DNA of 64,000 nucleotides from Thermaerobacter subterraneus DSM 13965 (GTDB lineage: Bacteria; Bacillota; Sulfobacillia; Thermaerobacterales; Thermaerobacteraceae): positions 283,672 through 347,671 of the forward strand of contig NZ_JH976536.1 of the NCBI RefSeq assembly GCF_000183545.2. Direction: 5' to 3'. Within the stretch, counting starts at the first letter, position 1; the number at the start of each line of letters is the position of its first letter. A model generated the notes under the pieces. It was not told the origin of the DNA, made no database searches, and worked only from the letters and a program-made list of their open reading frames with translations. Below are positions 35,373 through 45,075 of this stretch, in pieces. Position numbers and translations under genes: made by a program.

Positions 35373-36137
35373 CACCGGCAGCCGGTTCCTCCCCAGCCGG
35401 GCGGCCGCCTGGGCGAGAAACCGCCGGTCCTCGGGGGTGAGCTCAGCCCTCTCTAGCAGGTCGGGCCGCCGCTCCAGGGTCCGCAGCAGCGCCTGCTCCC
35501 GCCGCCAGCGGGCCACGGCCCCGTGGTCCCCCGACAGCAGGATCTCGGGCACCGCCATGCCCCGGTACACCCGCGGGCGGGTGTACTGGGGGCCCTCCAG
35601 CAGCCCGCTGGCGAAGGAGTCCTGCTCCGCGGCACCCTCCGCCAGCACCCCGGGCAGCAGCCGGACCACGGCGTCGATCAGCACCAGCGCCGCCAGCTCG
35701 CCCCCGGTCAGGACGTAGTCGCCGATGGAGATCTCGTCGGTGACCAGGGCCTGGCGCACCCGCTCGTCCACGCCCTCGTAGTGGCCGCAGAGCAGGACCA
35801 GCCAGTGCCGGCGGGCCAGGTCGGCCGCCACCTGCTGGGTCAGGGTCCGGCCCTGGGGGGCCAGCAGGATGAACTCCACCCCCGGTCCGCGGCTGCGGGC
35901 CCCTCCAGGACCCAGCAGCTCGTCCACCGCCCGGAAGATGGGCTCGGGCTTCAGCACCATCCCCGGGCCGCCCCCGAAGGGCCGGTCGTCGGCGACGTGG
36001 TGCTTGCCCTCCGCCCAGTCCCGCAGGTCATGGACGAACAGGCGCACCGCGCCCCGCTCCCGGGCCTTGCGCATCATGCTGGTCTCCAGGGGCGCCCGCA
36101 CCATCTCCGGGAACAGGGTCAGCACGTCGATGCGCAC
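35370..36137 (-). CDS. trmD: TrmD, tRNA (guanine-N1)-methyltransferase
   Basis: SPOUT-fold enzyme methylating G37 of tRNA with S-adenosylmethionine. Hallmarks are [39 protein letters not shown], the trefoil-knot binding loop [37 protein letters not shown], and [19 protein letters not shown]. Length is 255 residues. The start GTG at 36137 is preceded by AAGGAGG; open frame to 36536 is a shadow of rimM. It is followed by rplS, as in Bacillus. Confidence 0.97.
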   Translation of the reverse strand: MRIDVLTLFPEMVRAPLETSMMRKARERGAVRLFVHDLRDWAEGKHHVADDRPFGGGPGMVLKPEPIFRAVDELLGPGGARSRGPGVEFILLAPQGRTLTQQVAADLARRHWLVLLCGHYEGVDERVRQALVTDEISIGDYVLTGGELAALVLIDAVVRLLPGVLAEGAAEQDSFASGLLEGPQYTRPRVYRGMAVPEILLSGDHGAVARWRREQALLRTLERRPDLLERAELTPEDRRFLAQAAARLGRNRLPV

Positions 36138-36181
36138 GCCACGCCTCCTTGCCGTACCGGGCCGCGGGGCCGGGATCCTCG

Positions 36182-36679
36182 CTAGTCCAGCAGGCCGGGC
36201 AAGTCGCCCAGGACCAGGCGCCCGCGCTCCAGGTCGACGGCCTCCACGGCCTGGCGGATGGCGGGGATCAGAAACTCCCGTCCCCCGTCCCCCTCCACCA
36301 CGATGACGTCGTTGGCCGGATAGCGCAGCACATCCCGCACCTGGCCCACCTTCCGGCCGCCGGAGTCCACCACGTCGAGCCCTACCAGCTGGAAGACGTA
36401 ATATCGGCCGGGCGGAAGGGGCGGCACCTGGTCCTCCGGCACCTGCAACCGCCCGCCCCGCAACGCCTCGGCCGCCGTCCGGTCGGGACAGCCGGCCAGC
36501 TTCACCCGCCAGAACCGGCCGTGGGGCCGTGCCCATTCCACCCGGTCGGCTCGCAGGGGCCCGCCGTCCGGCGGCGCCACCAGCACCTCCAGACCGGGCT
36601 GCAGGCGCCGGGGGTCGTCGCTCAAAAGGTCGACCTTGACCTCGCCGCGGATGCCCCAGGGCGCCAGGACGGCAGCCAG
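36182..36679 (-). CDS. rimM: RimM, 16S rRNA processing protein (start unresolved)
   Basis: Assists 30S maturation near the S19/head domain. The RimM N-domain ([20 protein letters not shown]) and PRC-barrel C-domain ([56 protein letters not shown]) are clear. No ATG, GTG or TTG lies at the expected beginning: the frame reads GTA-ACC-CTG just across the khpA TAA. The listed start is the CTG at 36679, which would rely on translational coupling to khpA. The only conventional in-frame start is far upstream at 36949, overlapping all of khpA. Confidence 0.85.
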   Translation of the reverse strand: MAAVLAPWGIRGEVKVDLLSDDPRRLQPGLEVLVAPPDGGPLRADRVEWARPHGRFWRVKLAGCPDRTAAEALRGGRLQVPEDQVPPLPPGRYYVFQLVGLDVVDSGGRKVGQVRDVLRYPANDVIVVEGDGGREFLIPAIRQAVEAVDLERGRLVLGDLPGLLD

Positions 36680-36681
36680 GG

Positions 36682-36939
36682 TTACCGGGCGGCCGTCCCC
36701 CGCCCGTCCCCGTCCAGGATCTCCACTTCCACCCGCTTGCCGGCGCGGGCGCCCACGGCCCGGGCCACCGTGCGGATGGCGCGGGCGATGCGGCCCTGCT
36801 TGCCGATGATCTTGCCCACGTCCTCCGGGGCCACCCGCACCTCGAGGATCACCGTCTGCTCGCCCGCCACCTCGTTGACCCGCACCTGGTCGGGATCGTC
36901 CACCAGGGAGCGGACGAGAAACTCCACCAGTTCCTTCAT
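36682..36939 (-). CDS. khpA: KhpA (YlqC), KH-domain RNA-binding protein
   Basis: Small RNA-binding protein, 85 residues, found between rpsP and rimM in Firmicutes; in other species KhpA partners with KhpB. The KH core with its GxxG loop is [20 protein letters not shown], preceded by the typical N-terminus [20 protein letters not shown]. The tail is Gly/Arg-rich and its TAA lies directly before the presumed rimM start. The ATG is at 36939. Confidence 0.94.
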   Translation of the reverse strand: MKELVEFLVRSLVDDPDQVRVNEVAGEQTVILEVRVAPEDVGKIIGKQGRIARAIRTVARAVGARAGKRVEVEILDGDGRGTAAR

Positions 36940-37057
36940 CCTGCGTCACCTCGATCGCCTCCCGGGCCCTGGCCGCCCCGCCGCAGGAGAAAGACCCTGC
37001 TGCCGGAGCTCACCCGCAGCGCCCGCGCCCCGCGGCCGGCCCGGCGGCATCCGCCTG

Positions 37058-37330
37058 TCAAGCACCGGCCCGCCGCTGCTGCCACTTCTCCAGCACGCCC
37101 GTGCGCTTCAGGAGCACCCGGACCATGTCCGTGGGCTGGGCCCCCTTGCGCAGCCACTCGATGGCCTTCTCCTCGTTGATCTTGATGGTGGCCGGATCGG
37201 TGGTGGGGTTGTAGTACCCGATCTCGTCGACGAACCGGCCGTCCCGCGGCGAGCGGGCGTCGGCCACCACCACGCGGTAGAAGGGATTGTTCTTGGCGCC
37301 CATCCGGCGCAGGCGCATGCGCAGCGCCAC
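37058..37330 (-). CDS. rpsP: 30S ribosomal protein S16
   Basis: Small-subunit assembly protein. The 90-residue product has the canonical [40 protein letters not shown] and [19 protein letters not shown]. The GTG start at 37330 is preceded by GAGGTGA. It lies between ffh and khpA, matching Bacillus order ffh-rpsP-ylqC-rimM-trmD-rplS. Confidence 0.97.
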   Translation of the reverse strand: MALRMRLRRMGAKNNPFYRVVVADARSPRDGRFVDEIGYYNPTTDPATIKINEEKAIEWLRKGAQPTDMVRVLLKRTGVLEKWQQRRAGA

Positions 37331-37471
37331 GCAGCATCACCTCACGAAGACGCTTGGATTCGGCCCGCCCCGTCACCCGGAGGGCCGGCTGGACGGGAGC
37401 TGCCGGCAGCCCGCCGTCGCCCGCCCGACCGGCCATGGACCCGGCCCCCGGTCCCGGCGGTACGGAGCCCG

Positions 37472-38809
<1,338 letters not shown>

Positions 38810-38818
38810 GCTCACACC

Positions 38819-39436
38819 TCACCTCGCCGGTGCCGGCCTGGCCCGTTCCGCCCCGCCCGGGTTCGCACCGGGGGGAACGGGACCCGCCTCCAGCTCGCGG
38901 CGCATCACCTGCACGATGGCCAGCGCCTCTTGAAGAGGCCTCCCGGCCGGTCCACCCGCCCCGGCCGCCGCCGCGGCAGCACCCAGAGCGGCCTCCAGGC
39001 GGTCCAGGTGGCCGGCCGCCCGCTGCCGCCACGCCCCCAGCCCCAGGACGCCTTCCGCTTCCTCCAGCAAGGCCTCGCTGCGCCGCAACAGGTCGTGCAC
39101 CGCCTGGCGGGAGATGCCCAGGTGCTCGGCCACCTCCCCCAGGGAGAGGTCCTGCCAGTGGTACAGCTCGAAGACATCCTGCTGGCGGGGTGTGAGCAGC
39201 CCCCGGTAGAGGTCGTAGAGGCGGTGCAGGCGCAAGGTCCGCTCCAGGGGCTCCAGCGCAGCGGCCGCCCCTTCGCCCGGTCCCGGCCTGCCGCCGCCGG
39301 CCCCTTCCCCGGCGCCTGCCCGTGCCGGGCCCGCCGCCGGCGGTGCCGGCTCCGCCGGTCCGGCGCCCCCGGCGGCCGCCGGGTTCGTCCCGCCGGTGGA
39401 TCGGGGCCTGCGGCCCGGAGCCCTGGCGTCGGGCAT
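38819..39436 (-). CDS. ylxM: YlxM/p13-like helix-turn-helix protein
   Basis: Small DNA-binding-like protein always encoded just before ffh in Firmicutes; YlxM is implicated in SRP function. The conserved core is RLYDLYRGLLTPRQQDVFEL, YHWQDLSLGEVAEHLGISRQ and AVHDLLRRSEALLEEAE, a sigma-70 region 4-like helix-turn-helix. Long Gly/Ala/Pro-rich tails extend both ends: 205 residues versus about 110 usually. The ATG at 39436 has GAGGAGG upstream and a strong sigma-A promoter lies at 39488-39516. Confidence 0.9.
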   Translation of the reverse strand: MPDARAPGRRPRSTGGTNPAAAGGAGPAEPAPPAAGPARAGAGEGAGGGRPGPGEGAAAALEPLERTLRLHRLYDLYRGLLTPRQQDVFELYHWQDLSLGEVAEHLGISRQAVHDLLRRSEALLEEAEGVLGLGAWRQRAAGHLDRLEAALGAAAAAAGAGGPAGRPLQEALAIVQVMRRELEAGPVPPGANPGGAERARPAPAR

Positions 39437-39487
39437 GATCGCGCCTCCTCGTCGACCTGGGCCAATCCGGTGGCTGCACCGCCCGCC

Positions 39488-39516
39488 ATGGTACGCCACC
39501 CCGGGCAGCGTGTCAA
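39488..39516 (-). promoter_or_regulatory. Sigma-A promoter for ylxM-ffh with overlapping inverted repeat
   Basis: On the minus strand TTGACA (39516-39511), a 17-base spacer and TACCAT (39493-39488) lie about 50 bases before ylxM. The -35 box is part of a perfect seven-base inverted repeat TGTCAAG-N8-CTTGACA at 39511-39532, which could be an operator or coincidence. Confidence 0.8.
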
Positions 39517-39591
39517 GCAAAAATCCTTGACACATCCCCGGCAGGTGACAGGCCTGAAAGAGCCGTGAGGCCGTGAGGCCGCCCCCGCCGG

Positions 39592-39622
39592 AATAAAGGG
39601 CGCCGGACCGCACCGGGCGCCG
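39592..39622 (-). terminator. Intrinsic terminator after ftsY
   Basis: On the minus strand GGCGCCCGG, a short loop and CCGGCGCC (one bulged C) are followed by CTTTATTCC, about 50 bases past the ftsY stop. It separates smc-ftsY from the ylxM promoter. Confidence 0.6.
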
Positions 39623-39672
39623 CCCGTCGGGTGCGGGGCCGCGCCGGCAGCCAGGTTTCTTTCCTCGAGCCC

Positions 39673-40608
39673 TCAGGCCCCCGCGCCGGCCGGCGTGCCC
39701 TCGAAGAGGGCCCGGGTGAACTCGCCCGGGTCGAAGGGCGCCAGGTCGTCGGCCCCCTCGCCGGTACCCACCCACTTCACCGGCAGCCGCAACTGGTCGG
39801 CGATGGCCACCACCATGCCGCCCCGCGCCGTTCCGTCCAGCTTGGTCAGGACGATGCCGGTCACGCCCACGGCCTCGGTGAAGTGCCGTGCCTGGGCCAG
39901 GGCGTTCTGGCCCGTGGTGGCGTCCAGCACCAGCAGCACCTCATGGGGCGCCGTGGGATCCAGGCGCTGCAGGACCCGTTGCGTCTTGCGGAGTTCTTCC
40001 ATCAGGTTGACCCGGGTATGCAGCCGGCCGGCCGTGTCGACCAGCAGCACGTCGGCACCCCGGGCCTGGGCCGCCTGCAGGGCGTCGAAGGCCACCGCCG
40101 CCGGATCGGCTCCCGGGTGCTGGCGCACCAGGTCGGCCCCCGCCCGCTGGCACCAGCGCTCCAGCTGGTCGATGGCCGCGGCGCGGAAGGTGTCGGCCGC
40201 CCCCACCACCACCTTCCACCCCTCCTGGCGATACCGGGCCGCCAGCTTGCCCACGGTGGTGGTCTTGCCGCTGCCGTTGACCCCTACCACCAGGATCACC
40301 AGGGGACCGGGGCCCCGGCCCGGCGCCGCGGGCGGCGCGGCCACCGCTTCCAGCATGCCCCGCATCTCCTCGGCCAGGAGTCCCGGCACGGCGGCGGCAT
40401 CCCGCACCCCCTCCGCCCGCACCCGCTCCCGCAGCCGCTCCAGCAGCCGCTGGGTGGTGGCCACCCCCACGTCGGCGGTGATCAGCACGGCCTCCAGCTC
40501 TTCAAACAGGGCTTCATCCAGGGCCGCGCCCTGGACCACGGCCCGGATCCGGCCGGCCAGCTGCTCCCGGGTCCGGGCCAGGCCCGCCTTGAGCTTGCTC
40601 CAGATCAC
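39673..40608 (-). CDS. ftsY: FtsY, signal recognition particle receptor
   Basis: SRP receptor GTPase at the membrane. The N domain is LKAGLARTREQLAGRIRAVV; the G domain shows VGVNGSGKTTTVGKLAARY, AADTFRAAAIDQLERW, DTAGRLHTRVNLMEELRK and TKLDGTARGGMVVAI. At 311 residues it lacks the acidic N-terminal A domain, as in Bacillus. The GTG at 40608 follows GGAAGG; 28 bases separate it from the smc stop. The open frame to 40785 is spurious. Confidence 0.96.
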   Translation of the reverse strand: MIWSKLKAGLARTREQLAGRIRAVVQGAALDEALFEELEAVLITADVGVATTQRLLERLRERVRAEGVRDAAAVPGLLAEEMRGMLEAVAAPPAAPGRGPGPLVILVVGVNGSGKTTTVGKLAARYRQEGWKVVVGAADTFRAAAIDQLERWCQRAGADLVRQHPGADPAAVAFDALQAAQARGADVLLVDTAGRLHTRVNLMEELRKTQRVLQRLDPTAPHEVLLVLDATTGQNALAQARHFTEAVGVTGIVLTKLDGTARGGMVVAIADQLRLPVKWVGTGEGADDLAPFDPGEFTRALFEGTPAGAGA

Positions 40609-40636
40609 GGTCCGACCTTCCTCTCTGAAGAGGCGT

Positions 40637-43600
40637 TCAATCCCCCGCGACCTCCATGGCTCCCTGGCGGGTCGCACCCGCGGGGCTCGGGCCTCGACCC
40701 GCCTCCTCCCGGCCGGGGGCGGTCCCGCCGGCCTGCTCCTCGGCACCGGCCGGCCGGCGGGCTTCCCTCTCGCTCCCGGCCGCACCGGGGACCGCCCCGC
40801 GCCCTTCGCCCTCGCCCGCGGCGGCCACCTCGGCCAGGCGCACCGACACCACCCGCGACACCCCCGACTCGGGCATGGTCACCCCGTAGAGGGTATCCGC
40901 AGCGGCCATGGTCCCCTTCTGGTGGGTGATCACGATGAACTGCGTGCCGCTGAACCGCCGCAGGTAACGGGCGAACCGGTCCACGTTGCGGTCGTCCAGG
41001 GCGGCGTCGATCTCGTCCAGCAGGCAGAAGGGCGTGGGCTTCACCCGGATCAGCGCCAGCAGGAGGGCGATGGCGGTCAGGGCCCGCTCGCCGCCCGAGA
41101 GCAGCGAGAGGTGCTGCAGCTTCTTGCCCGGCGGCTGCGCCACCACCTGGACCCCGGCCTCCAGGGCATCCCCCTCGCCCAGGATCAGGTCGGCGTGGCC
41201 GCCGCCGAAGAGCTCCCGGAACACCTGGCGGAACTCCGCCCGCAGCCGCTCGTAGGTCACCCGGAAGATGCGCTCCATCTCCCGGTCCATCTCGGCCAGG
41301 ACGGCGCGCAGCGCCTCGCGGGCCTGCTGCAGGTCGCGGTACTGGCGCTCCAGGAAGGCGTACCGCTGGCAAACCCGCTCGTGTTCCTCCACCGCCGCCA
41401 GGTTGACCTCGCCCAGGGCCGCCATGCGCCGCCGCAGCTCGGCCACCCGCCGCTCCCCCTCCTGCCAGCCTGCCGGGGGTTCGTCGGGCACCTCCTGGAC
41501 GCCGAAGTCCTCGGCCAGCCGGGCGACCAGCCGGTCCCGCTCGCTCTCCAGCCTGGCCGCCTCCACCTCCAGCCGCCGCAGCTCGTCCGACAGCCGGTCC
41601 AGCTCGGCCCGGGCGGCCACCGACTCCCCTTCCACCGCGTCCAGCCGGGCCGCCAGCCGGGCCCGGGCCTCCCGGGCTTCGGCCAGCGCCTGGCGGCAGG
41701 CGGCCACCCGGGCCTCGCCCTCGGCCACCGCCTCCTGGAGCCGCTGCCGCTGGGCGGCCACCTCCGCCTGTTCCCGGGCCAGCTGGGCCGCCTCCTCCCG
41801 GCGCCGGTCTTCGTCCAGTTCCAGGCGCCGGGCCTCCTGGCGCGCCCGCACCAGCTGCTCGGCCAGAAGCCTCCCCTCCCGGGTGAGGCCCTCCACCCGG
41901 GCCGTGGCCCGAGCCAGGTCGCCGGTCACCTGGTCCCGCCGGGCCCGGGCCTGCTGAAGGGCCGTTTCCGCTGCAGCCACCGCCGCGGCGGCCTCCCGGG
42001 CCCGGGCCTCGGCCGCTTCCACCTGGTCCGGCGCCGGCCCGCCGCCGTCCCTGGCCGGGACCGCCAGTTCCTCCAGCTCGGACTGCACGTCGGCCATGGT
42101 GCGCTCCAGCCGCTGACGTTGCTGGGCGGCGGCCTGGCGCTGCTGCTCCAGCCGGGCCCGGCTCACCGCCCCCTGCTGCCGCTGCTGGCGCGCGGCCTCC
42201 AAATCCGCAGCGGCCCGGGCGGCCGCGTCCTCCGCCCTGCGGCGGCGGTCTTCCACCTGCTCCAGGGCCCCGGCCAGCTGCTGGACCCGCTGCCGCAGGG
42301 CCTCCACCTGGCGCCGCCGGGCCAGAAGGCCGGCGGACTCCTGCCGGCGGCTGTCATGGCCGCCGGTCATGGCGCCGCCGGGATGGATCACGTCGCCTTC
42401 CAGGGTGACGATCCGGTACCGGTAGCCGCTGGCCGCCGCCAGCCGGCGGGCTGCGGGCAGGTCTTCCGCGATCAGGATCCGGCCCAGCAGGTTGGCCAGG
42501 GCGGGCCGCAGGGCGGGATCGAACCGGACCGCGTCGATGCCCCAGGCCACAGCGCCCGGCTGGTGGTCCAGACGGCGATCGGCATCGGCCGGGGCCGAGG
42601 GACGGATGGTGTCCAGGGGCAGGAAGGTGGCCCGCCCGGCCCGGGCACGCTTCAGCGCCTCGATGGCCGCCTCGGCCCCCGCCGCCGTCCGCGTGATCAG
42701 GTGCTGCAGGGCCGGCCCCAAGGCGACCTCCACCGCCCGCTCCAGGCGCGGCTCCACCTGGATCAGTTCCGCGACGGCGCCGATGACCTCCCGGTACGCC
42801 GGATCGCCCCCATCCCGGCCGGCCAGCACGGCCCGGACGCCGGCAAAGAAGCCCTCGTGCTCCCGTTCCATCTCCTCCAGCACCCGCAGCCGGGACGAGG
42901 CCTCCCCCGCCTGCTGGCGCAGCTGCTGGGCCTCCCGGCCCGCAGCCCGGGCCTCCGCCTGGGCCGCCTCCAGGGCGCGGCGCGCCGCCTCCTCCCGGCG
43001 GGCGGCCTCCGCGGCGGCCGCCGCCAGGCGCTCCAGCTCCGCCTCGACGGCGGCCTCCTCCTCGGCCAGGCGCCGGGCCTCGGCTTCGAGCCCCTCCAGG
43101 CGCTGGCGCAGGCGCTCGGCCCGCTGGGCGGCCTGGGCCTGCTCCCGCTGGCGGGCCTGCTGCTCGTTGCGCAGCCGGCTGAGTTCCTGCAAGGCCTCCA
43201 GGTGCGCCTCTCGGGCCGCGGCCAGCGCCTCTTCCGCCCGGGCCACGGCCGCCCCCGCTTCCGCCACCGCGGACCGGGCTTCCTGCTCAGCCTGCCGTGC
43301 CGCCTCCAGCTCGGCCAGCAGGGCCTGGTGACGGCGGGCAGCCTCCTCGGCACCCGCGGCCCCGGCCTGGCGCTGGGCCGCCAGTTCCTCTGCCCGCCGG
43401 CCCAGCTCCTGCTCCCGGCTCGCCAGCTGGGCGGCCCGCTCATCCAGCACCGCCAGGCGGGTGCGCACCGCCTCCAGGGCCCGCTCGGCCTCGGCCAGGG
43501 CCGCCTGGGCCGCCTCCACCTGCTGCTCCTGGTGCCGGACCTGGGCGCGCAGGGCGTCCCGGGCCGCCCCGGCCTCCTCCAGCCGGCGGCGGGCGGCGGC

Positions 43601-44365
43601 CACCTGCTGCCGCACGGCCTCAAGCCGCCGGGCATGGTCCGCCAGGCGCCGCTGGGCCTGGACGGCCTGCGCCGTGACCATGCGGGCCTCCAGGTCGACC
43701 AGCTCGTCCCGCCACTGCCGGTAGAGGTGGGCCCGGCGGGCCTGCTCCGTCAGGCCGTCCAGGCGGTCTTCCAGCTCGCGCAGGATGTCCCCCAGGCGGA
43801 GCAGGCGGTGCTCGGCGTCTTCCAGCCGGCGCAGCGCCTCCTTCTTGCGCACCTTGAAGCGGGTGATGCCCGCCGCCTCCTCCAGCAGCCCGCGGCGGTC
43901 CTCGTCCCGGGCGCTGAGGATCTCGTCGATCTTGCCCTGCCCCACCACCGAGTAGGCTTCCCGGCCGATGGCGGTGTCGTAGAGCAGTTCCTGCACGTCC
44001 CGCAGGCGCACCCGCTGCCCGTTGAGCAGGTAGTCGCTGCCCCCGGCCCGGTCGACCCGCCGCGCCACCGTCACCTCGGTGTAGTCGATGGGCAGCCGGC
44101 CGTCCTCGTTGTCCAGGACCAGCACCACCTCGGCCAGCCCCACTCCCTTGCGGGTGGCCGTACCGGCGAAGATCACGTCCTCCATCCTGCTGCCGCGCAG
44201 CTGGCGGGCGCTCTGCTCCCCCAGGACCCAGCGCACGGCGTCGACCAGGTTGCTCTTGCCGCTGCCGTTGGGGCCGACGATGGCCGTGATCCCCGGGCCG
44301 AACTCCAGCCGCGTGCGGTCGGCGAAGGACTTGAACCCGTAAAGCTCCAGCCGTTTCAGGTACAT
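40637..44365 (-). CDS. smc: Smc, chromosome condensation protein
   Basis: Condensin ATPase for chromosome organisation and segregation. The N-terminal head reads LYGFKSFADRTRLEFGPGIT, AIVGPNGSGKSNLVDAVRWV. Two long coiled coils, extremely rich in Ala, Arg, Glu and Gln, flank a hinge near the middle (AVEVALGPALQHLITRTAAG; IVTLEGDVIHPGGAMTGG). The C-terminal head carries the signature LSLLSGGERALTAIALL and Walker B PFCLLDEIDAALDDRN. Length is 1242 residues (1186 in Bacillus), the excess including a Gly/Glu-rich tail. The ATG at 44365 has GGGAGG upstream and lies only 17 bases from a terminator. Confidence 0.97.
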   Translation of the reverse strand: MYLKRLELYGFKSFADRTRLEFGPGITAIVGPNGSGKSNLVDAVRWVLGEQSARQLRGSRMEDVIFAGTATRKGVGLAEVVLVLDNEDGRLPIDYTEVTVARRVDRAGGSDYLLNGQRVRLRDVQELLYDTAIGREAYSVVGQGKIDEILSARDEDRRGLLEEAAGITRFKVRKKEALRRLEDAEHRLLRLGDILRELEDRLDGLTEQARRAHLYRQWRDELVDLEARMVTAQAVQAQRRLADHARRLEAVRQQVAAARRRLEEAGAARDALRAQVRHQEQQVEAAQAALAEAERALEAVRTRLAVLDERAAQLASREQELGRRAEELAAQRQAGAAGAEEAARRHQALLAELEAARQAEQEARSAVAEAGAAVARAEEALAAAREAHLEALQELSRLRNEQQARQREQAQAAQRAERLRQRLEGLEAEARRLAEEEAAVEAELERLAAAAAEAARREEAARRALEAAQAEARAAGREAQQLRQQAGEASSRLRVLEEMEREHEGFFAGVRAVLAGRDGGDPAYREVIGAVAELIQVEPRLERAVEVALGPALQHLITRTAAGAEAAIEALKRARAGRATFLPLDTIRPSAPADADRRLDHQPGAVAWGIDAVRFDPALRPALANLLGRILIAEDLPAARRLAAASGYRYRIVTLEGDVIHPGGAMTGGHDSRRQESAGLLARRRQVEALRQRVQQLAGALEQVEDRRRRAEDAAARAAADLEAARQQRQQGAVSRARLEQQRQAAAQQRQRLERTMADVQSELEELAVPARDGGGPAPDQVEAAEARAREAAAAVAAAETALQQARARRDQVTGDLARATARVEGLTREGRLLAEQLVRARQEARRLELDEDRRREEAAQLAREQAEVAAQRQRLQEAVAEGEARVAACRQALAEAREARARLAARLDAVEGESVAARAELDRLSDELRRLEVEAARLESERDRLVARLAEDFGVQEVPDEPPAGWQEGERRVAELRRRMAALGEVNLAAVEEHERVCQRYAFLERQYRDLQQAREALRAVLAEMDREMERIFRVTYERLRAEFRQVFRELFGGGHADLILGEGDALEAGVQVVAQPPGKKLQHLSLLSGGERALTAIALLLALIRVKPTPFCLLDEIDAALDDRNVDRFARYLRRFSGTQFIVITHQKGTMAAADTLYGVTMPESGVSRVVSVRLAEVAAAGEGEGRGAVPGAAGSEREARRPAGAEEQAGGTAPGREEAGRGPSPAGATRQGAMEVAGD

Positions 44366-44381
44366 GGCCGCCTCCCGACAG

Positions 44382-44419
44382 AAAAAAACCTGCCGTGGCA
44401 CCGGGTCCAACGGGCAGGT
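44382..44419 (-). terminator. Intrinsic terminator between spoVS and smc
   Basis: On the minus strand ACCTGCC, an 18-base loop and GGCAGGT run into a seven-T tract. It ends spoVS transcripts 50 bases past the stop codon. The smc start codon follows 17 bases after the T-run, leaving no room for a separate promoter, so it may act as an attenuator. Confidence 0.85.
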
Positions 44420-44468
44420 CGTAGGACGAACCCGGCCCCGGGCGCGTCCCCGGGGCACCGGGCGATGG

Positions 44469-44732
44469 CTAGCGGGGCTCGATGATGAACTTGATGGCCG
44501 TGCGCTGCTGGCCGTCGATCTCGATGTCGGCAAAGGCCGGGATCACCACGAGGTCGATGCCGTTGGGCGCCACGTACCCCCGGGTGATGGCGATGGCCTT
44601 GACCGCCTGGTTGACGGCCCCCGCCCCGATAGCCTGCACCTCCGCGGCGCCGTCTTCCCGCAGCACCGCCGCCAGCGCCCCGGCAACCGCCTTGGGCCGC
44701 GAGTTGGCCGAGACCCTCAGCACCTGCACCAC
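44469..44732 (-). CDS. spoVS: SpoVS, stage V sporulation protein S
   Basis: Small Alba-fold-like protein needed for late sporulation in Bacillus. The 87-residue product is nearly identical in pattern to the family: VLRVSANSRPKAVAGALAAV, LREDGAAEVQAIGAGAVNQA, VKAIAITRGYVAPNGIDLVV, IPAFADIEIDGQQRTAIKFI. The start GTG at 44732 (or the adjacent GTG at 44729) follows GGGGGAGGAG. The frame is open upstream but low-complexity. It is a single-gene unit with its own terminator. Confidence 0.95.
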   Translation of the reverse strand: MVQVLRVSANSRPKAVAGALAAVLREDGAAEVQAIGAGAVNQAVKAIAITRGYVAPNGIDLVVIPAFADIEIDGQQRTAIKFIIEPR

Positions 44733-45075
44733 GGCGACTCCTCCCCCAGAGTGAGCCATGGAAACGGCTGTGCTTGAACGGATGCAACGCAGGCGACCCT
44801 CGTCGCAGGCAGGTCTCGGGGGATGTTTCGGCGGGATGGGAGGGGGTTCCTTCCGCCGCTCCGGCGGCAGCGGACCGAAAGGCGCTGCACCGTACCGGGT
44901 CCCGCCCGGCACCGGACGCCGGTGGTTCGGGGCCGGCCGGGTGCGGGGCGGGCGACCCCGCCGGGCCGCGCAGGAACCCGGTCCTGCCCCCTTCGGGGCC
45001 GGGGGCAGGCCGCAGGCGCCACCGGCGGGCGCTCCGGCCGGTGCCCGGTGCCGGAGCGGAGGTGCCGGCTCCAGG
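44733..45075. other. Leader/intergenic region upstream of spoVS
   Basis: About 340 bases between rnc and spoVS with no supported gene. On the minus strand AGGAACC (44851-44845), 12 bases and GCCGAAAC (44832-44825) loosely resemble a sigma-H promoter, which is how spoVS is driven in Bacillus; this is weak. The rest is GC-rich with short inverted repeats. Confidence 0.4.

Noticed and set aside
39527-39532. TTGACA on the plus strand as a promoter
   Set aside because: No -10 box lies 16-18 bases downstream and no plus-strand gene follows; it is the second arm of the inverted repeat at the ylxM promoter.
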